Notes: generated by a model not told the origin, from the letters alone. Counted from the first letter of the stretch, positions 18,161 to 28,201 are shown. The stretch is DNA of 64,000 nucleotides from CAWARU01 sp963805795 (GCA_963805795.1 CAWDVG010000004.1:596362-660361); one strand, 5' to 3'. Program-made: numbers and translations.

Positions 18161-19573
18161 TTATTGTTGGTCATTTAAACTGGGCATCATCATACTTGAT
18201 GTGCGAAGCTTGCTGTGTCTGTGGCCATAAAAATAATAAATAATCAATCCTAACGCCGTCCAAGAAAGAAAGCATAACCAAGTTAACAAGGGAAGACTTA
18301 GCATCAGAAAACTACAGAATAAAATTCCTAATGCCGGAATATAAGGGCTAAATGGTGTTTTAAAAGGGCGAGGTAGGTTGGGTTTGGTGCGGCGCAGCAT
18401 AATAACCCCAGCACAGACAATAATAAATGCCATTAAGGTTCCAATGTTGACTAATTCAGCGATCACTCTTAAGGGTATAATACCAGCCACAATAGCAACG
18501 CAGAATCCGCTTAAAAGCAAGGTATTCACGGGGGTTTTTGTTTTGTGGTGTACCTCTGAGAAAAATGCAGGCAGTAATCCATCGCGAGAAATAGCATAAA
18601 AGATCCTGGAAAGCGCATAAAGGAAAATTAGGACAACCGAAGTGAGTCCTGCTATAGCACCAAAGGCAACGATCCCTCCAGCAAATGGGTAACCTAATTT
18701 TAACAAGGTTTCTGCTACGGGAGATTTGACATTTAAGGTGCTATAAGGAACGATCGCGGTTAACAAACCAGAGACAGCAATATATGCTATTGTGCAGATA
18801 AGTAGTGAACCGAGAATGCCAATGGCTAAATCCCGCTGAGGATTAATGGCTTCTTCTGCAGCAGTGGATACAGCGTCAAAACCAATGTATGCAAAAAAGA
18901 CAAGCGCTGCCCCATTTGCAATGCCCATCCATCCAAAAGGCATAAAATTTTCCCAGTTGCTACTATCAATGTTTGGAATAGCCACGGCAATAAATATCCC
19001 GATGACTACAAGCTTGATGGTTACAATGAGAACATTAAAGCGAGAACCCTTTTTTATGCCCAATACAAGCAATAGACTTAATGCAGCCACAACCAGCATC
19101 GCAGAAAGGTTAATGGCTCCTCCTTCGAAAGGGCCTTTTTGCAAATATTCTGGCAAGGAAAGACCGATCGCCGTTAGGGCATTAGTCATGTAGCCTGACC
19201 AACCAATGGCCACTGTAACCGTTCCTGCCGCATATTCTAATATGAGGTCCCAGCCAATAATCCAGGCAAAAATTTCGCCAAGCCCTACATAAGCATAATT
19301 GTAAGCGGAACCCGCCCCCCCAATGCTGGTAGATAATTCAGAATAAGATAGAGCAGCAAAGGAGCAGGCAATACCCGCTAAAACATAGGATAATACAATG
19401 GCCGGCCCCGCATCGAGCGCAGCAGCTATGCCAGTTAGCACAAAAATGCCAGCACCAATAATACCGCCAACACCTAAAAAAATTAAATCAAAGGCACTTA
19501 AACAACGGTTTAGTTCTGTGTCTTTCCCATTAGGAATAGCAACAGCTTTAGTTTGAAATAACGATTTTCTCAC
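18161..19573 (-). CDS. APC-family amino acid permease
   Basis: A 470-aa integral membrane protein with about 12 transmembrane segments. It begins LNRCLSAFDLIFLGVGGIIGAGIFVLTG, the signature of APC-superfamily (YfnA/cationic amino acid transporter-type) permeases, with the GIIGAGIF unwound-helix motif. The substrate cannot be read from sequence. It interrupts the dnaN-recF order on the opposite strand. A permease suits an organism that takes amino acids from a host, but that is inference. Confidence 0.9.
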   Translation of the reverse strand: MRKSLFQTKAVAIPNGKDTELNRCLSAFDLIFLGVGGIIGAGIFVLTGIAAALDAGPAIVLSYVLAGIACSFAALSYSELSTSIGGAGSAYNYAYVGLGEIFAWIIGWDLILEYAAGTVTVAIGWSGYMTNALTAIGLSLPEYLQKGPFEGGAINLSAMLVVAALSLLLVLGIKKGSRFNVLIVTIKLVVIGIFIAVAIPNIDSSNWENFMPFGWMGIANGAALVFFAYIGFDAVSTAAEEAINPQRDLAIGILGSLLICTIAYIAVSGLLTAIVPYSTLNVKSPVAETLLKLGYPFAGGIVAFGAIAGLTSVVLIFLYALSRIFYAISRDGLLPAFFSEVHHKTKTPVNTLLLSGFCVAIVAGIIPLRVIAELVNIGTLMAFIIVCAGVIMLRRTKPNLPRPFKTPFSPYIPALGILFCSFLMLSLPLLTWLCFLSWTALGLIIYYFYGHRHSKLRTSSMMMPSLNDQQ

Positions 19574-19829
19574 GCTTTGTTTGCCTTTAGGTTGGTAAGG
19601 ATAAACTTTGGATTTATATTATTCGTTTTGGCACTTGTTGGCTAGGGTTAAAACTGAGACAGCGATAAATTATGAGAATAAGTAAGAAAGCTAATAATTA
19701 TAAATTTTTAAATGTACTCAGCTTTTCCAAGGTTTTAATAGACTTAAAGAGTAACTATGATATTGTTATTATAATCTGACAACAAAATTTATTTTGCTTT
19801 GGTAAAGATTTGGAAATATATTAAATATC

Positions 19830-20939
19830 ATGCGATTACATTCTTTAACAATTGCTGGTTTGCGTAATTTAGCGGAAATTACTTTAAGTTTATCTCCACG
19901 CTTCAATCTTTTTTGTGGAAAAAATGGTAGCGGTAAAACGAGTCTCTTAGAAGCAGCCTATTTATTGACGACGGGTCGTTCTTTTAGAGCACCGCGCGCC
20001 GAAGAATTCATTACACACCAAACGTCTTCTTGTACGCTCTCCGGGCAACTTCATCCATTAAATGGGAGAGGGAGTCCGGTGCGTGTTGGCATTATGAGGG
20101 ATAGGTCTGGTGGACTTGTTATGCGGGTAGATGAAAAAACCTGCAGTACTAGGGCTGAATTGGCCAAGATCCTTCCTGTTCAGATCATGAACACAGAAAG
20201 TTATCAGTTACTGGATATAACACCTCAAAAGCGTCGTGAGTTTTTAGATTGGGGATTGTTCCACGTGGAACAATCCTTCTTTGCCCTTTGGCAGCGTTAT
20301 AATCGCGCTTTAAGGCAGAGAAATGCTGCCTTGAAACGGGTTAGGCAGGAAGGAGAAAGCTCAGTTTATGTTTGGGATGCAGAACTAATCCAGATGGGGG
20401 AGGCCATCGATGAGCATAGAAAATCATTTCTAGATGCTTATGTGCCTTTCTTAAACCGATACCTGCAAGATTTCCTAAAGTTAGATGCTTGCAGACTGGA
20501 CTATAAAAGAGGTTGGGATACCAAGAAAACACTGGAAGAAGCTTTGATCAGCGCAGGTCCTAGAGATATTGCTTTAGGCTATACAACGGTAGGAACGCAT
20601 CGAGCAGATATTAAGTTCTATCTAGATGCAATTCCTGTTGAAACTATGTTTTCTCGAGGACAGCTCAAATTATTTGTTTCCGCCCTGATGTTGGCCCGCT
20701 CTGAATGGTTATTGGCCCAAACTGGCCGTAATTCGGTCTTTTTCTTGGATGATTTGCATTCAGAGCTAGATGGAGAGGCTGGCACAGCTTTACTCAAGGG
20801 ACTGAAACAGATGGGTGGACAAGTCTGGATTACAGCCATCGAGGGTGATTGTGTCCAAAAACTGCTCAGTGAAGACAAAGATGCTTTTAAAATGTTCCAC
20901 GTGGAACATGGGACAATTAGAGAAGAGGTGAGTCAATAG
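19830..20939 (+). CDS. recF: DNA replication and repair protein RecF
   Basis: A 369-aa RecF, an SMC-like ATPase acting in gap repair with RecO and RecR. Walker A GKNGSGKT is at 30-37 and the signature/Walker B region (FSRGQLKLF, then VFFLDDLHSELD) is in the last third. Two parS palindromes lie inside the reading frame: at 20257-20272, coding LFHVEQ, and at 20893-20908, coding MFHVEH near the C-terminus. So part of the protein tail is dictated by a partition site. Otherwise normal. Confidence 0.96.
   Translation: MRLHSLTIAGLRNLAEITLSLSPRFNLFCGKNGSGKTSLLEAAYLLTTGRSFRAPRAEEFITHQTSSCTLSGQLHPLNGRGSPVRVGIMRDRSGGLVMRVDEKTCSTRAELAKILPVQIMNTESYQLLDITPQKRREFLDWGLFHVEQSFFALWQRYNRALRQRNAALKRVRQEGESSVYVWDAELIQMGEAIDEHRKSFLDAYVPFLNRYLQDFLKLDACRLDYKRGWDTKKTLEEALISAGPRDIALGYTTVGTHRADIKFYLDAIPVETMFSRGQLKLFVSALMLARSEWLLAQTGRNSVFFLDDLHSELDGEAGTALLKGLKQMGGQVWITAIEGDCVQKLLSEDKDAFKMFHVEHGTIREEVSQ
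20257..20272. promoter_or_regulatory. parS site 1 (inside recF)
   Basis: Perfect palindrome TGTTCCACGTGGAACA, which closely matches the proteobacterial parS consensus. Flanking T and A extend the symmetry to 18 bp. Bound by ParB encoded at 6752-7663 by inference. Confidence 0.92.
20893..20908. promoter_or_regulatory. parS site 2 (recF 3' end)
   Basis: A second perfect TGTTCCACGTGGAACA palindrome, still inside the recF reading frame, about 636 bp from the first. Confidence 0.92.
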
Positions 20940-20968
20940 GCATTTTCTATTAATTACTCTCCTTAAAA

Positions 20969-20984
20969 TGTTCCACGTGGAACA
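20969..20984. promoter_or_regulatory. parS site 3 (after recF)
   Basis: A third perfect TGTTCCACGTGGAACA palindrome, 30 bp past the recF stop and 76 bp from site 2. With the others it forms an origin-proximal ParB loading zone about 5 kb right of oriC. Confidence 0.92.
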
Positions 20985-21083
20985 TGCAACCAACCAGACC
21001 TGCTTGGATTTACTATGCCATTTGATATATATTAAAAATTAAGAACGATGTTCAAGGATTAAGAGTTTTTAAGGGATTTACTT

Positions 21084-21608
21084 ATGATTGCTAGATTTGT
21101 TTCCGTTTCTTTATCTTTATTCACTTACACTTTGATTCTAATGGGCAGCATTCTGCTTCCCAATATTCTTGCTGCAGAGGCAAAACTTATGTTCAAGCCA
21201 GATTATAGCGGGGGGCAAGCTTTTGCCAATAATCTTAAAGAATGTACACCAGGAACATTTGTTATGTACAACCCCATATGCCTAAGTATTCTAAAAGCAG
21301 GGGTCGATATGGAAAATCAAAACCAACTGCTAGAAGGCCGAGGAAAACCATTAACTCAAGCTGATGTTGATCAAGGTATACAAGAATGCAAGGCAACCTA
21401 TCAGATTATCGGGAAGGAAGGGGATAAATGTTGGTATCAGGTTGTGGATTCAATTTCTAAAACGAAATCTAATTGCAGTGTATCTGTTTCTGAATTACCC
21501 ACAATGGCAGAAAACACAAGAAAAATTTATGGCAGCGAAGTCGGCGTAGATACTTCTGCCTCCATTCTCTCAGTCGGGACACATCAATGCACGCCGGTGA
21601 AACAGTAA
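21084..21608 (+). CDS. secreted cysteine-containing hypothetical protein, 174 aa
   Basis: I do not recognise this protein. A Sec signal peptide is clear (about 1-32, hydrophobic core SLSLFTYTLILMGSILLP, likely cleavage after AxA at the AAEA region). The mature part has six cysteines (in ECTPG, PICLS, QECKA, KCWYQ, NCSVS, QCTPV), consistent with periplasmic or secreted disulfides. AAGGGA precedes the ATG. It separates recF from gyrB, which are usually adjacent, so it may be a lineage-specific insertion. Confidence 0.75.
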   Translation: MIARFVSVSLSLFTYTLILMGSILLPNILAAEAKLMFKPDYSGGQAFANNLKECTPGTFVMYNPICLSILKAGVDMENQNQLLEGRGKPLTQADVDQGIQECKATYQIIGKEGDKCWYQVVDSISKTKSNCSVSVSELPTMAENTRKIYGSEVGVDTSASILSVGTHQCTPVKQ

Positions 21609-22050
21609 TATGGATAATGGTTTATCTATCCAAAAAAGAATGAAAACAAAACATTATTCATAATGCGTCCACACCCTAGGAAAATATATTTAGATATTAA
21701 ACGTTCCACATTTCCTAGGATAGTTTCTTCCATTGTCAGGACATGGATCCGCAAGCATAGTGTTATAGCCAAAGATTAAGTTATACCTTTTTAGATGAAA
21801 TGAATTCTAAAAGCTATTAATTTATTTGAAAATCATGGTTTGATTAAGAATATTTATTTGTTTCCAGTACACTGGTTTCCACGCTTCCTAGCCTTTTCTT
21901 TGGGGATAGGAAACAAGGATTACACAAGAAGAATTAAGTTAACTCAATTCTTCACTTTGACATGCCGACAAAAGCCTGAAAATATTGAAATTTTACCAAA
22001 AATATGAGATGATGTGAGAACTATTAAATTGAAGAGTTGAGTCAACTTTT
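21609..22050 (+). other. intergenic region before gyrB, possible promoter
   Basis: No gene seen in these 442 bases. A possible sigma70 promoter for gyrB is TTGACA at 21957-21962, 17-bp spacer, AAATAT at 21980-21985. A long-spaced inverted repeat flanks it (GTTAACTCAATTCTTCA near 21938 and its near-complement ending near 22046). Function unknown. Confidence 0.4.
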
Positions 22051-24471
22051 ATGACGAATATGTCCACAGAAACCACTTACGATTCAACCAATATTAAAGT
22101 CTTAAAGGGTCTAGATGCCGTTCGAAAACGTCCAGGGATGTATATTGGTGATACAGATGATGGATACCGGTTTTCATCATATGGTTTTTGAGGTCGTTGA
22201 TAACTCCATTGACGAAGCCTTGGCAGGATATTGTAAAAAATCATGGTCACTATTCATGTCGATGAATCTGTCACTGTAAGAGATAATGGGCGCGGAATTC
22301 CTGTGGATATCCATGAAGAAGAAGGACGTTCCGCTGCTGAAGTCATCATGACCGTCCTGCATGCGGGTGGAAAATTCGATGATAATTCCTATAAAGTATC
22401 TGGTGGTTTGCATGGTGTGGGGGTTTCCGTGGTCAATGCTCTTTCGGAAGACTTGCATTTGACAATTCGTCGAGATGGAAAGATATATGAACAAGCGCTA
22501 TCATACTGGGTGAACCTGAAGCACCCTTAGCCGCGGTTGGCGATACCGACAGACCGGGACAGAAATTCGCTTTAAACCCAGTGCAGAAACTTTTACCAAT
22601 ATCAAATTTCATTATGATATCCTTGCAAAACGTTTACGAGAATTTCTTTCTTAAATTCTGGCGTGCGTATTCATCTGATGGACGAACGCACTGCAAAAAG
22701 AAGATGTATTTGCAATACGAAGGCGGAATAAAAGCATTCGTTGAGCATCTAAATCGGAATAAAACAGCCGATTCATCCCCAAGTATTTTATTTTACTACT
22801 GAAGACAAGATGATTGACGGTTGAAGTGGCCATGCAATGGAACGATACTTACCAGGAAAATATTTTTTGTTATACCAACAATATCCCGCAACGAGATGGT
22901 GGAACTCATTTAGCGGGATTTCGAGCTGCATTAACGCGAACTTTAAACAATTACTATTGAAAAAGAAGGTATGCGAAAAAAGCTAAAGTAGCTACCACAG
23001 GCGATGATGCCCGTGAAGGTTTAACAGCGGTGTTATCGGTCAAAGTGCCTGATCCTAAATTCTCATCACAAACCAAAGATAAATTGGTTTCTTCTGAAGT
23101 AAAGCCGTTGTTGAATCAGCCATGGCTGAAAAATTTCAAGAATTTTTATTGGAAAATCCTGCTACAGCCAAAATCATTGTCGACAAAAATCATTGATGCT
23201 GCACGAGCACGAGAAGCTGCGCGAAAAGCGCGAGAAATGACGCGCGTAAAGGGCGTTAGATATCGGCTCCGGAAAATTGGCGGATTGCCAAGAAAAAGAT
23301 CCGGCACTATCTGAAATTTACTTAGTTGAGGGAGATTCTGCAGGTGGTTCGGCCAAACAAGCGCGTGATAGAAAACCCAGGCAATTTTGCCATTAAAAGG
23401 TAAAATCTTAAATGTTGAAAAAGCGCGCTTTGATAAAATGCTATCTTCTGCAGAAGTGGGCACTTTGATTACCGCTTTAGGCTGTGGCATTGGGCGAGAA
23501 GAATATAATCCAGATAAAGTACGTTATCATCGCATTATTATCATGACCGACGCCGACGTGGATGGTTCACATATTCGAACCTTTTGCTAACTTTTTTCTA
23601 TCGACAAATGCCGGAATTGATTGAGCGTGGATATATTTATATTGCTCAACCTCCTTTATATAGAGTAAAACGAGGCAAACAAGTGCAATATGTTAAAGAC
23701 GATAAAGCTTTAAACGAATATCTTGTACAAATTGCACTAGAAGATGCACAGCTATTTATTAATCCTGCAGCCCCTCCTATTACAGGACTAATATTCGAAA
23801 AAATGGTTAAGCAGTATAGCGCGGTTATGGACATTATTTCCCGTCTTTCAAGGCGTTACCCTTCTTCAGTACTAGAAGCCCTAATTGATATGCCCAAAGT
23901 AACAGCTACAGAATTACAAGATTTAGCATTTATGGAAAATTGGGGTAAATCCTTAACAACCATTTTGGAGTCGCATGCACAACAGGGTCTGCACTTTAAT
24001 TTAAGCTTCACCGAAGATCGGGAACGAAAGGCCCATCTTCCCAATATTGTGATGAAAACCCATGGTGTTGAACACACCTATCAATTTAATTATGAGTTCT
24101 TTATTTCCCATGATTATGCAGCCATTGCAGCATTAGCTGCTGAATTAAAAGGACTGTTAGAAGCAGGCGCCTATATTCAACGCGGAGATAAAAAATATGG
24201 CATTTCTAGCTTTAAAGAAGCTGTCGCCTGGTTGATGGAAGAAGCAAAAAAAGGACAGCAAATATCACGCTATAAGGGCTTAGGAGAAATGAACCCAGAT
24301 CAATTACGCGAAACTACCATGGATCCGATGGTACGTAGAATGTTAAAAGTGAGAATTGAAGACGCTGTAGCTGCGGATCAAATATTTACAACCTTGATGG
24401 GCGACAATGTTGAAAGTCGTCGAGAGTTTATTGAAATCAATGCATTATTGGCTGGAAATTTGGATATTTAA
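22051..24471 (+). pseudogene. gyrB: DNA gyrase subunit B with about 16 frameshifts in the 5' part
   Basis: Gyrase B is the ATPase subunit of the supercoiling enzyme. From ATG 22051 (MTNMSTETTYDSTNIKVLKG, then RKRPGMYIGDTDDG) the product can be followed to KFIEINALLAGNLDI-type end at 24471 only by correcting small indels. I place them near 22164, 22240, 22510, 22556, 22651, 22699, 22712, 22770, 22819, 22955, 22981, 23103, 23188, 23258, 23375 and 23582. Once corrected, all conserved blocks are present (VVDNSIDEALAGYC, GGLHGVGVSVVNALS, QRDGGTHLAGFRAALTRT, EGDSAGGSAKQ, IMTDADVDGSHIRT). From 23584 to the stop the frame is intact. Gyrase is essential, so local sequence error is more likely than decay. 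Confidence 0.9.
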
Positions 24472-24493
24472 AATCAGAAAGGGTCTAGTCGCA

Positions 24494-25198
24494 TTAATCA
24501 AAAGAAGCCATTTTATTTTTAATCCATTGCTCTGCCAGCTGATTTATTTCAGTGGCACTTTTACCAGCAGGATCAATAGCCGGTCCAATCGCCACTTGGA
24601 TGGTTCCTGGCTTTTGAATCAGAATGCCTCGAGGCCAAAATTTTCCTGCATTATGGGCAATAGGTACCATTGGTTTTTTTGACGCATGGGCAAGCGCGGC
24701 TGCTGTTCTTGAAAAACGTTTCGAATCTTGAATAGAAACGCGAGTTCCTTCCGGAAAAATGACCACCCATCTTCCCGTCCTCAAGCGATTTATCCCTTTT
24801 TTCAAGAGGATTTTGATAGAATTCAATTCCTTCCTTGTAATAGCTATGGGCTCTAGTACAGCCAACCCCCAACCAAAGGCCGGAATATAAAGTAATTCTT
24901 TTTTTATGACTGTACAATGTGGGGGCAATAATACTTGTAAAAAAATGGTTTCCCAAGTGGATTGATGGTTAGAAACAACAATAGCAGTTTCTTTGGGGAG
25001 GTTTTTTAATCCTACCACGTGGTATTTTAAACCACAGGTCATCTTGGCCCAAAAGATAAAAAAATGCGACCAACGTGTAATGAGTGCATAACGCCAGCGA
25101 TAAGGTAAATAAAAAAATAATAATGCCAAAATACTGATAAAAAGTGCGGTTGGAATAATACCAGCATAAAAAATAATATTTCTAATAAGCATCATCAT
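24494..25198 (-). CDS. plsC: 1-acylglycerol-3-phosphate acyltransferase (PlsC-like)
   Basis: A 234-aa membrane acyltransferase that adds a second acyl chain to lysophosphatidate, or a related lysolipid. An N-terminal hydrophobic segment (about 5-32) precedes the catalytic box NHQSTWE at 77-83 and FPEGTR at 148-153. The box ends in Glu (HX4E) instead of the classic HX4D, a variant known in a PlsC-like subgroup. It converges on gyrB and heads leftward after gmhB and glyS, as around the Coxiella-type origin. The exact acyl acceptor is uncertain. Confidence 0.88.
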   Translation of the reverse strand: MMMLIRNIIFYAGIIPTALFISILALLFFYLPYRWRYALITRWSHFFIFWAKMTCGLKYHVVGLKNLPKETAIVVSNHQSTWETIFLQVLLPPHCTVIKKELLYIPAFGWGLAVLEPIAITRKELNSIKILLKKGINRLRTGRWVVIFPEGTRVSIQDSKRFSRTAAALAHASKKPMVPIAHNAGKFWPRGILIQKPGTIQVAIGPAIDPAGKSATEINQLAEQWIKNKMASFD

Positions 25199-25244
25199 AA
25201 AAAAATACTTTCCATGTTAATTTTCTGTGATAATGATGACAACA

Positions 25245-25817
25245 TTATGGATTCACCAAGGTAAGAATCGCAGAAGCCAAATCTCTAAACCTTGGAACAT
25301 CTTTCAAGTGCTCAGGTAATTTTCTTGCAGTTGTTTGACCATTGCCGGTAAGAACTAACACTGGCTTGGCACCAATAGCAAAAGCGGCTTCTAAGTCCCG
25401 GAGCGAATCTCCGATACATAAAGTCTTATTCTCTTTTAAAGACCAGTTAAACTGCTTTTCAATTTGTTTTAATAAGCCAGGCTTAGGTTTACGGCAATCG
25501 CAATTGTCATCCGGGCCATGAGGACAAAAGAACACCCCATCGATATGACCCCCTAATTCTTTTAGCATTTTCTGCATCTTTTCATGGATTTTATCGAGCA
25601 TATTGATATCATATAAACCACGAGCAACCCCAGATTGATTGGTTGCAACCAAAACTTTATATCCCACACGATTAAGTCTAGCAATAGCTTCAAGGCTGCC
25701 AGGGATCGGGTTCCATTCTTCTGGTGATTTAACAAAATTGATCGAATCCTCGTTAATGACACCATCGCGATCTAGAATAATCAGCTTGTCGGAATGGTTA
25801 TTCATAGCATAACACAT
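25245..25817 (-). CDS. gmhB: D-glycero-beta-D-manno-heptose-1,7-bisphosphate 7-phosphatase
   Basis: A 190-aa HAD-superfamily phosphatase of the ADP-heptose pathway for LPS inner core. DxDG-type nucleophile motif DRDG at 16-19; zinc-binding residues C98, H100, C106 and C108 in CPHGPDDNCDC; KPKPG and GDSLRDLEAA follow. Start may be the second Met (25805), which is closer to the family N-terminus. It begins 3 bp after the glyS stop, so the two are likely co-transcribed. Confidence 0.93.
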   Translation of the reverse strand: MCYAMNNHSDKLIILDRDGVINEDSINFVKSPEEWNPIPGSLEAIARLNRVGYKVLVATNQSGVARGLYDINMLDKIHEKMQKMLKELGGHIDGVFFCPHGPDDNCDCRKPKPGLLKQIEKQFNWSLKENKTLCIGDSLRDLEAAFAIGAKPVLVLTGNGQTTARKLPEHLKDVPRFRDLASAILTLVNP

Positions 25818-25820
25818 CCA

Positions 25821-28028
25821 TCACAAAACCGAGATATCCGCAATTTCTAAGAATAAATTACGTAAACGCATCAATAATGCGAGACGATTATTCCTTAATG
25901 CCAGATCTTCAACCATAACCATAACATTGTCGAAGAAATTATCAACAGGTACTTTCAGCTCAGCCAAAGATTTTAACGCTTCGGCATAATGACTTGCTTC
26001 AATAAGCGGTTCCAGCTCTGCCTCTTTTTCTTGTAGTATTTTTGCTAGCTTCTTTTCAGCGTCTTCCTTCAATAAATGAATATCAAACGAAACACCAATG
26101 GCAAGAGCGGGTACATTCTTCATTAACGATTCTGCGGATTTTTCTAAGATATTTCGCACTCGCTTATTGGCAGCACCTAAACTTTCTGCTTCGGGAAGTT
26201 TTTGGAAAGCGGTAACTGCTAATAAACGATGATGGAAATCTTTGGGTTTTCCTGACTGCCCAACAGCCAATACAGCATCGAATACTCGTGCTGGAATGCC
26301 TTGCTCATAATACCAAGCACGTAAGCGTTCATAAAAGAAATCCAGTAATGATTTATTTAATTCAGCACTTGGCAATAATTTGCTATAGCTTTCTGTCGTT
26401 TTATAATTTTCTCTGGCTGCGGTAAATAAACTTTGTAAATCTAAGTGTTGTAAGCCTTCAAACCTTTCTTCTTCGATTATTATTCTCAACACCGCCATTG
26501 CTTGACGTCTTAGCGCAAAAGGATCTTTGTCCCCCGTGGGACGTTTCCCTAATCCAAACAATGCCACTAAGGTATCAAGTCGATCTGCAATAGCAATTAC
26601 CGCTCCGAATAAAGAATCGGGCAAAGTATCTTGGGCAAATCGGGGGTGGTAATGTTCTTCAATGGCTTTGGCAATGTCTGTATGTAGGTAAGAAGATTCG
26701 CTGTTTTTGATCTTATCGCTATTTTGATTCTGATATTGGTCTAGGTAATAATATCGTCCCATAACCCCTTGTAGTTCAGGAAATTCCATCACCATTTGGG
26801 TTAAGAGATCTGACTTGCATAACCCTGCAAGTCGCATATAAATTTTTTCGTTACTTTCAGAACCCTGCATTTGTTTATTGATAATACAGGCCAGCTGAGC
26901 AATGCGTTGCGCTTTATCCCATAAAGACCCTAGTCCATGTTGAAATACTACTTGTTTTAGCCCTTCCTGACGCGATTCTAGCGATATTTTTTTATCCTCT
27001 TGGTAATAAAAAGTGGCATCGTGTAATCTTGCATGCATCACACATTCGTTGCCCTGGATCACCGTTTTGGGGTCTATACTTTCAATATTGCTCACGACTA
27101 AAAAATAAGGCAGCAATTCGTTTTTATCATTTATTACCGGGAAACATTTCTGGTGAACTTGCATAGAAGAAATTAATACTTCTTTTGGTAAGGCTAAAAA
27201 ATCCGCATCAAGTTGCCCAACCAGCACCACTGGCCATTCTACTAAACCGGTTACTTGGTCTAAAAGATCAGAATCAATTAACGCTTTTGATTTTTCTTTT
27301 AATTTCGCTGCCACTTCAATCAGTTTTTCTTCAACATATTGCCGGCGCTTTTTGTAATCCGCAATTACTTTGCCCTTAGTAAACAATTCGGCCTCATAAT
27401 CCTTTGCGGCTGTTAATGCAATCCCTTCCGGATGATGAAAGCGATGCCCAATCGTTGAATCTGAAGTTTTTATTCCAAAAATTTCTGCTGGGATAACTTG
27501 GTCCCCAAATAGCAATACAACCCAATGAACAGGTCGCACAAAAAAAGTTGAACTGTCTCCCCAGCGCATCTTTTTAGCGAGAGGCAGATGATGCAAAACA
27601 TCCTGAACAATATTTGGTATTAAATCTTCGCTTTTTTGTCCTTTCAGGGTTTGTTGAAAGATAAGAAAACTACCTTTCTCGGTCTCTTGAATACCAACAT
27701 TTTCAATAGTGGTTTGGCAAGAAATGGCAAAACCCAGGGCAGCTTGTGTTGGTTTGCCTTGACTGTCAAAAGCAGCTGCCTTCGCGGGGCCACGTTTTAA
27801 TAAGATTTGTTCGGGTTGAGTGCAAACCAGATCTTTAACAATAGCGGCAAGGCGTCTTGGAGCAATAAAGGTATTGATATTTGAAAAGGCTAGGTTAGCA
27901 TTTTTAAATGCTTTCTCTAAATGTTCGCCAAACGTGCGGGCAAAAGTATCTAAATTTTTTGGAGGCAGTTCTTCTACGCCTATCTCTATTAAAAGATCTT
28001 TTGTCGCGCTGTTTTTAGAATCAGACAT
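25821..28028 (-). CDS. glyS: glycyl-tRNA synthetase beta subunit
   Basis: A 735-aa GlyS. It starts KDLLIEIGVEELPPKNL, the family signature, then RRLAAIVKDL and a long helical body ending in the C-terminal DALR-type anticodon-binding region (NRLALLMRLRNLF). It forms the tetramer with GlyQ that charges tRNA-Gly. Usual length is about 690 aa, so it is slightly long. Its partner glyQ lies upstream, separated by a 127-bp palindromic repeat. Confidence 0.96.
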   Translation of the reverse strand: MSDSKNSATKDLLIEIGVEELPPKNLDTFARTFGEHLEKAFKNANLAFSNINTFIAPRRLAAIVKDLVCTQPEQILLKRGPAKAAAFDSQGKPTQAALGFAISCQTTIENVGIQETEKGSFLIFQQTLKGQKSEDLIPNIVQDVLHHLPLAKKMRWGDSSTFFVRPVHWVVLLFGDQVIPAEIFGIKTSDSTIGHRFHHPEGIALTAAKDYEAELFTKGKVIADYKKRRQYVEEKLIEVAAKLKEKSKALIDSDLLDQVTGLVEWPVVLVGQLDADFLALPKEVLISSMQVHQKCFPVINDKNELLPYFLVVSNIESIDPKTVIQGNECVMHARLHDATFYYQEDKKISLESRQEGLKQVVFQHGLGSLWDKAQRIAQLACIINKQMQGSESNEKIYMRLAGLCKSDLLTQMVMEFPELQGVMGRYYYLDQYQNQNSDKIKNSESSYLHTDIAKAIEEHYHPRFAQDTLPDSLFGAVIAIADRLDTLVALFGLGKRPTGDKDPFALRRQAMAVLRIIIEEERFEGLQHLDLQSLFTAARENYKTTESYSKLLPSAELNKSLLDFFYERLRAWYYEQGIPARVFDAVLAVGQSGKPKDFHHRLLAVTAFQKLPEAESLGAANKRVRNILEKSAESLMKNVPALAIGVSFDIHLLKEDAEKKLAKILQEKEAELEPLIEASHYAEALKSLAELKVPVDNFFDNVMVMVEDLALRNNRLALLMRLRNLFLEIADISVL

Positions 28029-28066
28029 CTTTATTTCCTTTCCCTATATTTTTATTAAATAACATA

Positions 28067-28193
28067 TATACCCCTTGCCTTTCAAGCTGTGACTTTATTG
28101 CCGGCGAAGATATCGCTGCTCACATACTAATTTGTATGCTGCGCTGCTCATTTTCGCCGGCGCCTTGTCGCAACTTGAAAGGCGAAGGGTATA
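28067..28193. repeat. large imperfect palindrome between glyQ and glyS
   Basis: Outer arms about 28067-28093 and 28167-28193 are near-complementary (TATACCC..TT.GCCTTTCAAG.TG.GAC). Inner arms TTGCCGGCGAA and TTCGCCGGCG and a small central hairpin ATAC/GTAT also pair. It falls within the glyQ-glyS transcription unit and would form a long hairpin in the RNA. A damaged half of similar sequence is at 59705-59730. Confidence 0.75.
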
Positions 28194-28201
28194 GATTGGC
28201 A

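Noticed and set aside
22051..24471. Programmed frameshifting in gyrB
   Set aside because: About 16 shifts in both directions at dissimilar sites cannot be programmed; error or damage is the simpler reading.
25012..25026. CCACGTGG core resembling parS
   Set aside because: The outer GTT/AAC arms are missing, so it does not fit the 16-bp site seen three times near recF; it lies inside plsC coding sequence.
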